This document shows, one piece after another, positions 17,468 to 26,700 of a stretch of DNA of 64,000 bases. A program made the position numbers and the translations under genes. Below the pieces are notes generated by a model. The model was not told where the DNA came from, searched no databases, and saw nothing but the letters and a program-made list of their open reading frames with translations. Source of the stretch: an uncultured Saprospiraceae bacterium (GTDB lineage Bacteria; Bacteroidota; Bacteroidia; Chitinophagales; Saprospiraceae); the NCBI GenBank assembly GCA_937921825.1, contig CAKZVK010000034.1, positions 1-64,000 on the forward strand, written 5' to 3'. Position 1 is the stretch's first letter; each line of letters begins with the position of its first letter.

Positions 17468-20400
17468 TTACTTCCGAAGTAGGCATATTTGACCTAAAAC
17501 ATTTTGACGCTTACTTGACATATACAAAAATGTTGCCATATATGTATATGAACCGCTGTTAACTGATTTTCCATTAAATCTGCCATCCCAAACGACAATT
17601 TCTGCCTGATCTGGGTCAGCTATGACTGACTCAACCATTAAATTGCCCCAGCGGTCATAGAGATAAAACTCCATTTCTTTGATAGAAGTTGTATCTAAGC
17701 CTATAATTAGCTGGTCATCCCCAAGATCCGAACCTGGCGAAAATATAGTGGGTATATAAAAGCCCCCCTGATTCGGAGTCTCACTAATTACAGTAATTAT
17801 AACAGTATCAGAAGTACCACAGCCCTCAGCATCAGTGACAGAAAGAACCAGAGCCATAGATTCCTGAGGCGTCACTGTAGGATCAAGACAGGCCGTACAG
17901 GATAAAATCGAAGGCTCAGACCATTCATACTCCCAATCAGCAGGTGGATCAGTAGGAAGACCCTGTAATTCATAACTCTCCCCAAGATTGATAGTGACGT
18001 CGGGACCCAAATCAATCTGCGGGGCATTTGCTCCACTCTCTAGGGTCAAAACTTCTTCTCTGGTGCAGCCATTTGTGTCGGTGATGATAAACTGGTATTC
18101 TCCTGAGAGCAATTCAAGTGGACTAGAAATATCTTGATTAACATTATTTACCAAGAGCGAACTAATAGAGCCCAAAGGGCCTTCTGTCGAAACCTGGAAT
18201 AAAGACTCGCAGTCTTCATTCTCTATCACTAACTCGATTTCGTCTAGACCTAAATCTTCTGACCTGTCTTCTATTTCTATTTGTTTCTGAGCAATACAGC
18301 CATCGGCATTGGAGGACGAAAGTATATAACTGCCTGGCTGTGAGAAATAAATCTCAGACCCGGTTGCTAAGATAGTTCCTGAGGTCTCTGTCCATATCGA
18401 CTCCAGAGACGTAAAGCTATCAAAGCTATCACTCAGCAAAATACTGTCACCGCCACATTCTATGACTACATTAATGAACTCTACAATTACGGGAGTACGA
18501 TCTATAGTATAGCTTAAGGTATCTATAGTTCTGCAACCATTAGAGCCGAATGCAGTGACTATATATTCTCCGGTATCAGAGACCATGGCACCTTGATCGT
18601 AGTACTTCTCCCCCATTGGTCCGAGCCATACCAGGGAATCCAAGGCTGCACTGACCGTCGCCACCAGAGGAATATCCATCTGCTCATCACAGTCCTGTTC
18701 TACTGATTCTACCTCTAACTGTGGAAAGTCCCCATTAGAAAAGACTTCTACTTGAGCTGAAGTCAGACAATTATTTTCATCAGTCACAGAGACTGAATAA
18801 ATTCCTGCAGTAGTGATGGTTGGATTTATAACGCCATCTGGGATATCTTCCGGACCATCAAAACTATAACTCGGATTAATGACATTAGAATTTATCAGTA
18901 GCTCAATGTCAGTGTTAGTACAAGTGATCGTATCACTCGCTTCCAGCTCTAGTTCAATATCAAACAAGCTGTCTGATAGCAAGATCGTGTCTTCCGAAAA
19001 GCAAGAGCCATAGGTCGTTCTAAGAAAGTACTCTCCAGGATCTGCTATCACCAGAGTATCTCTATTCAGAGGTGGATGATCTACAGGTCCTAGAGCATTA
19101 GTCAGACTTTCTAAGATGAAGTCAAAACCTGAAGGCAAAATACCGTTGACCGCCAGCACCACTAGAAAGGAATCTGAAGCACATCGACGAGGCAGCACCT
19201 CCCTGGTGATCTCTAAATCAGAAGTACCCTGAATGACTACACTATCTAATGCTATACAACCATCAGATTCTAGTTCTAGATAGTAAGTGCCCGCAGAGGA
19301 CACCTGTGCTATGGGACCAACACCAGAGACCACAGTGCCGTCAAAAGTAGACCAATTAAAGTCCAGTGCTCCGCCAGTGCTGCTACTTCCCAGTGCATCT
19401 AGAAGTATCGTCTGGCCACAGAGTAAATCTGAGGCAGGCGCTTTCAGATCACTTTCAATTTGTGTCTCAGTAATTACTAGATGTGTCGCTCTCTCACAGG
19501 GCGCTAAACCTAGGTCATCTGAGTAGATAATGGTATCTAGAGCGGCTCTAAATGTGCTACCCAAAGTAATAACACTATCCCCTTCGCAAATGATATGAGC
19601 TTCTTCCCTTAGGTCCTGAATAGGTAGGATTTCTATAGTGATACAATTCTCCGTGAGCTCAATGCAAGCATGCTGCCTATCAAAATCCCTAAGCTCTGCT
19701 AGTGTATTCGTAAATTGAGCTTCTATACTTAAATTAACATCTCCGACTATCGCGCATAAGGTATACTCACCGGCATCGAACTGAGATAGGGGCGGCTGAT
19801 TAAAAGAAAATAAATTTGGTCCTTGATCCTGAGTAAGGACATAACTAAACCAATCATCTCCAGCGACTACAGGTTCCATTTCGAAACCAGGAATCCTATT
19901 ATCAAAAAAAGGATCTGCCTCACAGGCTATCATAAAGTCCTCTTCAAAGGACCCTGCTACAGGATTACAAGTTTCGCATTGAATTCCATCAGGTTCGCAA
20001 AATTCGATTTCAAAATAGATGAGCTTTCCTGTATTGGTTCCTTGATTAATTATTTCTAGGGTCCATTCGCCATTGGCACTGCCTGTATTGAACTCTTCTA
20101 AGCAGCCTTCATTGGGGTGATAAGAACCTGTGAGCCTATCGAAAGCAGACCAGGTCTGTCCGCTATCCCAAATGTCCGCATAGCCAGCATCAGGAGCGAC
20201 TGGAAAAGCACAGGGCAAGAAGCTGACATTCCAATTTATATTAGGTGTGAATGCCCCGTTTTGAGTTCCTGGTCCTATCAATCTTAGGGTCTGGCCTGAT
20301 GGAGATATTAGATTGAATCTTAAATTTTCGAGTCTTCCATGTTCGAATTCTAGATAGACTCTACAGATACTCTGGTCAGCTCCTAAGCCACTAGCAGTTA

Positions 20401-20530
20401 GGTTTTCTACAGTCAAGCTGACAGAGGTGGTGGTTTCTGGCAGGATATCTTCAGGCCTCAGTATAGAGCACTGCGCTAGAGCATTAAATGAAAAAGCTAG
20501 AATGAAAATTATATGTAATAGATTATTCAA
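17468..20530 (-). CDS. Secreted P-domain protein with type B C-terminal sorting domain
   Basis: 1020 aa. The start is TTG at 20530, which gives a normal signal peptide (MNNLLHIIFILAFSFNALAQ); no in-frame ATG serves. Residues about 30-185 resemble the proprotein convertase P (Homo B) domain: LENLRFNLISPSGQTLRL, then a central WDSGQTWSAF and the closing GEWTLEIINQGTNTGKL. P-domains usually follow a protease domain, but no protease is present here. A string of diverged PKD/Ig-like units follows, ending with the CTACLDPTVTPQ phrase common in these proteins. The final 97 residues (FYIPTIFSPGSD, LYDRWGNLMVES, GSYTYMATFLY, GQICLLRK) are the gliding-motility-associated sorting domain. Probable extracellular protein; binding function unknown. 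Confidence 0.88.
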   Translation of the reverse strand: MNNLLHIIFILAFSFNALAQCSILRPEDILPETTTSVSLTVENLTASGLGADQSICRVYLEFEHGRLENLRFNLISPSGQTLRLIGPGTQNGAFTPNINWNVSFLPCAFPVAPDAGYADIWDSGQTWSAFDRLTGSYHPNEGCLEEFNTGSANGEWTLEIINQGTNTGKLIYFEIEFCEPDGIQCETCNPVAGSFEEDFMIACEADPFFDNRIPGFEMEPVVAGDDWFSYVLTQDQGPNLFSFNQPPLSQFDAGEYTLCAIVGDVNLSIEAQFTNTLAELRDFDRQHACIELTENCITIEILPIQDLREEAHIICEGDSVITLGSTFRAALDTIIYSDDLGLAPCERATHLVITETQIESDLKAPASDLLCGQTILLDALGSSSTGGALDFNWSTFDGTVVSGVGPIAQVSSAGTYYLELESDGCIALDSVVIQGTSDLEITREVLPRRCASDSFLVVLAVNGILPSGFDFILESLTNALGPVDHPPLNRDTLVIADPGEYFLRTTYGSCFSEDTILLSDSLFDIELELEASDTITCTNTDIELLINSNVINPSYSFDGPEDIPDGVINPTITTAGIYSVSVTDENNCLTSAQVEVFSNGDFPQLEVESVEQDCDEQMDIPLVATVSAALDSLVWLGPMGEKYYDQGAMVSDTGEYIVTAFGSNGCRTIDTLSYTIDRTPVIVEFINVVIECGGDSILLSDSFDSFTSLESIWTETSGTILATGSEIYFSQPGSYILSSSNADGCIAQKQIEIEDRSEDLGLDEIELVIENEDCESLFQVSTEGPLGSISSLLVNNVNQDISSPLELLSGEYQFIITDTNGCTREEVLTLESGANAPQIDLGPDVTINLGESYELQGLPTDPPADWEYEWSEPSILSCTACLDPTVTPQESMALVLSVTDAEGCGTSDTVIITVISETPNQGGFYIPTIFSPGSDLGDDQLIIGLDTTSIKEMEFYLYDRWGNLMVESVIADPDQAEIVVWDGRFNGKSVNSGSYTYMATFLYMSSKRQNVLGQICLLRK

Positions 20531-20731
20531 TCGCCTATTCTTGGTTTTTGCTATTATAACGAAAAGGGAGGAAACATCGTGTATCTACAATAAACGAACA
20601 ACAACTGAGTACTGCATCCTTGCATACCTACTGCAAGATTCTGTAAAAATATTAAAAGTTACTTTTCTGTTGTAAATAACTCCATACTCTGCGTCCACAT
20701 TATCAGTTGGCTTTTCAAAAAAAAAGGTAAC

Positions 20732-20763
20732 AAAAAAGGGGTACTCAAAACGAATACCCCTTT
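20732..20763 (-). terminator. Intrinsic terminator of the 2577-aa giant gene
   Basis: On the minus strand, a 9-bp stem (20752-20760 with 20738-20746, one G-U) closes a 5-base loop and is followed by six T (20737-20732). It starts about 20 bases after the stop at 20783. The apical sequence ATTCGTTTTGAGT matches the terminator at 2932-2972 in all but one base. Confidence 0.88.
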
Positions 20764-20782
20764 CCAAATTTATTATTTGCTC

Positions 20783-23700
20783 TTATCGAATAATGGTGAT
20801 ATCTCCTGCATATATTTCAGTTTCGGCACCATTACCATTGTCCACATACTGAACTTCTATGAAATAAACATAGACGCCTTGCTCCACATTATTGCCATCA
20901 TTATTCCATTTTCCATTCCATCCAAAAGCTGGATCGTTAGGTGGATGATTAGCAGGTGCAGAATAGACTAGTTCACCCCATCTATCATAGATGTCTAGGA
21001 AGTTGACAGATTCTACAAACCTATCTGCATGTACATGGAAAGTCTGATTAGTTGGATCATTTTCATTCGGATCGAACACGTTAGGAATATATACATCTCT
21101 CACCAGTTTCTCTCTTAAAATGACACTGCTCTCACTAGTACAGCCATTTACATCTGTAACTACTACACAGTACTCATTGAAGATTTCTGGATTCACCATT
21201 ATAGTGCCACAAAGGTCATAATTTCCTTCACACAGGGGTTCTCCTGTCTCGCAATCAGTCCATAGAACATTTACAATACTATCTGAATCAATACTTACTG
21301 CAGCCTCTAAAGTATACTGCTCATCTCCAATCTCTACTTGTCTATCTTCTCCAGCATCTACTTCTAGAACAGCTGGTTCATTAACTACAAATTCTTGTAT
21401 TGATCTACAGCCACTTTCGTCCTCTACGACCAAGGTATAACTACCTGGTTCTAGTGAGTTAAAGATGTCATCCCCTTGGAAAGTAGCACCACCATCTACA
21501 GAATACTGAACATTTCCATTCCCTCCAGTTGCTGTTACTATCAGTATACCTGGCTCACCAAAGCAAGGTGGATTCATTACTTCAGATTCTACTGATAAGC
21601 CTCCTACTCCAGTGATAACTACTTCATCAGTGGCCGTACATCCTGCAGCATCTGTGACCATTAAGGTATAAGTACCTGCAAGATTGACATCTATAGTCGC
21701 TTCAGTAGGAAGATCTTCTCCTGTTGTAGACGTCCAAGAATAAGTAACCCCAGCACCAGTAGTCGTATTAGGACCTCCTAATTCTGCGGTATCTTCACAA
21801 GCCACTTCAGCATCAGTACCTGCATCTGCGACTGGACCTCCAGATATTTCTATCTGAATAGTGACATCATCACCCGTACATTCTGGAGTGGCTGCAATGG
21901 TGTACATAAATTCGTAGGTGCCATCTGCAGCGCCTGCCGAATTGAAAGTCCCTGCGATATCATCGAAGGTTCCTCCTGTCGGATTTGTAGACGCAGCTGA
22001 CCAGCCGCCACCTGGGTTGCTATCCATCAGTCTAGTAGATAAGTCTACAGTTTCATCATTTCCACCACAGATTTCATAGGGAGGTAGAGCAGAACCTGCT
22101 GATAATCTTTCTACGACACTTACAGTGACTTCAGAAAATGGCTCACATGGTGGTGCACCTGGATCATCCGCAGTATATCTTAGGACATAAACGCCAGGCT
22201 CACTAGGCACAAAATTATCTCCAGCAATAATTCCATCAGGATTATCAACTGTCCATCCGCCATCTGCAATAAGTGCAGGATTGGCTTCAAGGTCTGACAA
22301 GGTTATCAGAGATCCTTCGCAAATATCGTCTGGCTGAAGAATAGCTATGTTAGGACAGCTACAATCTAGCACAAGTACTCGCATTTGGAAATCCTGAGGA
22401 CCACAAGCACTATTGTTATTTGGAACATTAAACTCAAAAGTAAACTCTGTTCCAGGATCGATCCCATCAAAACAAATGTTTGTTATATCTGTCGCATTAT
22501 TGGTGTAGGTAGGGTCTATAGTCCAGACACCAGCAGCACCACTGGCATTAGCATTTAAACTGATACAGTTATCGCCCATTGTACTTTCAGCATTGCAGAC
22601 TGTCAGATTATCAGTAACCATTACATCAGGAGGTGTCTCCACTGAAAAGAAGAATGGCAAAGGATCACAACCGGCTGGTAAATTGTCTACTATATATCCA
22701 AATTGATATCTTCCATCCATCGAGCTTAAATCAATCAGGGATCCCATAGATATAGCCACTTGCGAATCTCCTGAGAGCTGAACCCAAGAACCTGGATCTA
22801 CCGATGTCGGATCTACCCAAATATCATTAAGATCATACTCTCCATCCGCACTACATAAGTCAGGATAATCCGCATCAAAGTTTGGACAGTTACAAGAGAC
22901 AACTTCCACTTCCAGTGGGTAAGAAGTCTCATCACAGGCTCCGTTAGCTGGAACAGTATAGGTGAACGTATAGGTATCTGGATCAACTTCAATAAAATCG
23001 ACTTGATTTATATCATCTATGATACCACCATTGAAATTACTAGATACTGTCCAAGTGCCCCCCATATCTCCAGTCACTAGAGATTCGAGATCTAACTCTG
23101 TAGGTCGTGGATCCATATCTATCACACCATTACAGGCTTCTATAGACATAGGGACCATCGCCTCTAGTGGCTCAGAAACAACCATCTCTTGACTTACGAA
23201 TTCATCACAATTCGGGGTTGGATTCTGTAAGGTGAAAGTAAAGGTGTATGTATCTGCAGGCACTCCATCAACTGTAAACTGATCACCTAGCAAGGCCCCT
23301 GGCACATCTGGTGTCATCGACCATACACCAACTAGGGCATCTGGATTATTTAGGATACTAGAATCATTGAGATTTATCACACCGCCAGAGCTACACATAG
23401 GATCTAAAGCGTTCATAACCAAGGGCGGACAACTGCAATCTCTGACATTCACTGTCGCTGTAAGCAATTGTGGGCCACAAGGTGACCCTAACTCCTCAAG
23501 TCTATAAGTAAAGTCATACGGGCCTGTCGGAAGATTAACAAAGTCTACTATATCATTAGTTATTGTAACAGCAGAATTTGTTGTTTCCCATGTTCCAGAG
23601 TTATCTCCTGATAAGATCAAACTACTCAAGTCCACAAAAGTGGGTTCCATTGTAGAACTGCTATTACAAGGTATCGCCGTCTGATCCAACTCTGCCGTAA

Positions 23701-26700
23701 GCGGTTGGTATACTGTAAAGGTCGTCTCATACGGTGCAGTACAGTTATCTGGCAAGGTTACATCATGGGTAAACTCGACAGTATACGTACCCGTAGGTGT
23801 CGTTTCGTCTAAGATCAATAGTCCATTATTGATGACTAGGTCTGTAGAAGTGGACGACCACGAACCAGTCGAACTAGTCAGACTATTCAAATTAATTTCC
23901 ATACTTCCTGCCCCACATTGATCTGGTAATTGAGATACAGGTGGTGGACAATCACATTCGTTGACCAATATGTCTAGAGAGATAGTATCATTGACACAAG
24001 GTGCAGTCGCATTAGTAGTTATATAAGAATACGTTACTGTCCCTGCAGGGTCTCCTAAGAAAGACACATCACTAGAATTAGAAATTGGTAGATCATTTTC
24101 ATCTCTCCAGAATCCTTGAACCTGCGGAGGGATAAGCATATCAAGATTCAATGTAACATCAAAGGCACCGCCTGAGGCATTACAAACGGGATCTATTGTT
24201 AAGCCCTGAAGATCTGGCAGATCTTCTACAGCCATTACTTCTATAGTAGGAGATGTTCCTGGGCAGTTACCTAACGAGACCTCCACATAATAACTTCCAG
24301 AGGCAATATTATCTAGAGTTGGTCCTGTTCCAACTGATGTGCCACTTGCATCAAACCACTCATAAGAATCAAAGGCTCCTACTGTCAGTTGCGTCTGATC
24401 TCCTGCACAGAACGGTAGGTATGAAATATTAACATCTAACTCTGTATCGACTGTTACTTCTACGCTATCCTCAGAGCTACACTGAGTCGCATCTGTGATA
24501 GTCACGGAATAGGTGCCCGCTGTTGTTACATTTAAGGTTTGTGCTGTCGAGTTATCACTCCATATATAAGTGAATGGCCCTGTACCTCCTGTTGTCGTTG
24601 CCGTAAGATCGGATGACTGTCCAGCACAAAATGTGGCTGAACCTGAGATCTCTGCTCCAGGCAATTCATTGACGATTATGTTGAATTGCTCATTGACTTC
24701 GCAGCCTAATGGATTAGTAGCTGTAAAGGTATAAGTAGTATTTGTCGTCGGTGATTCTGTAATGCTCGCTATCATCCAGACGTTGGTCCCATCTGTCCAC
24801 TGGGCATTAGTAAAGGTGCCAGGATTAGATAAACTTAGAGTAACTGATTCTCCTTCGCATATTGGCGCAGTAGGTGCAGTAAACATTGGAGTCTCTACTG
24901 GAGGAATTGTATAGCTAACTGGTGCTGGCATACAACCTCCTGATGATGCTCCTATAAGTTGCACTGGCAAGGAAAGGTTAGATGTCGTTACACATAAAGT
25001 ATCTGTGAGTAATGGTATACCTGTCCCTAATGTATCTCCTGGCAGCAATGTGCCTCCAGGGCCCGAAGGCTGTACGATGTGTAAGAACGATGGTACATTT
25101 GCATGGTTCGTATTGATTCCTAATAGTTTCAAATCAGAACCATTACAGCCGCCAGGTTCTAAGACCAAGCTCGGCCCATTACTAAGCGTAAAAATAACTG
25201 TCGTATCGTGTACGCAGTCAAAGTCATCAAAAATCTCCAAAGTCATATTATATGTACCTGGAGGAGTGACAGACTCATCTATAGTTACACATTTTTCGTC
25301 ATCATCGGTAGATAAGACTACTCCGGCACCGAAAGTCCATTGGTAGTCATAATTAGAACTCGTAGAAATAGTATCATGATCGGCACAATACTCTGTTCCC
25401 ATCATATTTCCAGAAATACAAATATCTAATGGTCCATCAATAGAATGATTGATCCCTGGTGTCAACTCATAATCAACAGATATATCCTGCGTACAATCCT
25501 CACTATCCGTCACTAAGAAAGTAACAAAATGCTCCCCAGGATCCAAGTTGTTCTCATGAGGCAGAACAAAATTTGGATCTTCACTAAGCTCATCACCACT
25601 AGGACTAATCCATAGATAACTAAAAGGCGGAGTCCCGCCAGTTACAGTTGGTGTTATTGGGTAGGTATCTCCTGGACAAATTATAATCGGCTCATCGTAG
25701 AATATTTCTATCGCTGGTAAGACCGTTACGGTAAACTCTATGGGAGGACCATCACAGAGTTCTCCTCTGGCAAAGGCCATATACGTCACGACTTGGATGG
25801 AACCGGAAGTATTCTCAATCTCATCAATCAATACTGCCGAATTAGTTCCAAAGGCCAAAGGTTCATGATCCATCGCCTCAGAGGTTTGATTTTCTTCGAC
25901 AACGAAAACATAAATGTCTGCATCATCCCCATTTGCTGTATCAATGAAGACATCAGCTGGATCACCGGAACAGACTATGACATCATCAGCTTCTAGTTCC
26001 ACAAGGCCATCACATTCTACTTCTCCATCAGTCCAATCAGCAGGCATGTCTTGGGCACAGGCAGTATTATCCCAGCACCCAGTCATTCCATCTGCCATGG
26101 CAAATAGTTTTATCGATAGATCAGCTTCTTCGCATTCTTGCTCATCTTCAAACTGCTTAACAGTCAATTCAAAACATATAGGAAAAGTTGCAGAAGCGTT
26201 ACAACCGCCTGGATTAACTCCCCATGCTCCATTAGGATCTGACCCCCCATCACAATTTCCTCCACCTGTAGTAGTCACACCATACCACCCTCCTGGCAAT
26301 AGATCTCCCGAAGACAATCCTCCTGTAGGATATGTCAAGGCTATACCGTTAGAATTATGTGGACTAGGCTCCAAACCCAGGACTGGATTCGTAGTAGGAT
26401 TATGTGGAAAATAAAGAACATCATCATGCCAGTCTGGAAGGTCAGAGTTGACGACTTGTCCATCTAAAGGTGTCGCATCAAGGTCCCAACCATCACCCAT
26501 CACTGGTATTACTCCTTGTAACCACTGGCAGTTGTTTCCATTTGGAGGCGCTGCTCCTGCAGTAGTGAAAGTAAGATCAAAACAAAACTCTACAGTCTCA
26601 CCTGGACAAAAAGGTCCTTCTTGATCAGCACCAGGAAACTCTGGTCTAGTTATAGTCGGAGAATCCCATTCTGCACAAGAAGATGGTACATCCTCGTAAA

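Noticed and set aside
3241-20059. Many other plus-strand open frames of 60-170 residues opposite the giant genes
   Set aside because: All are antisense shadows of real minus-strand genes; their composition is explained by the codon bias of the opposite strand.
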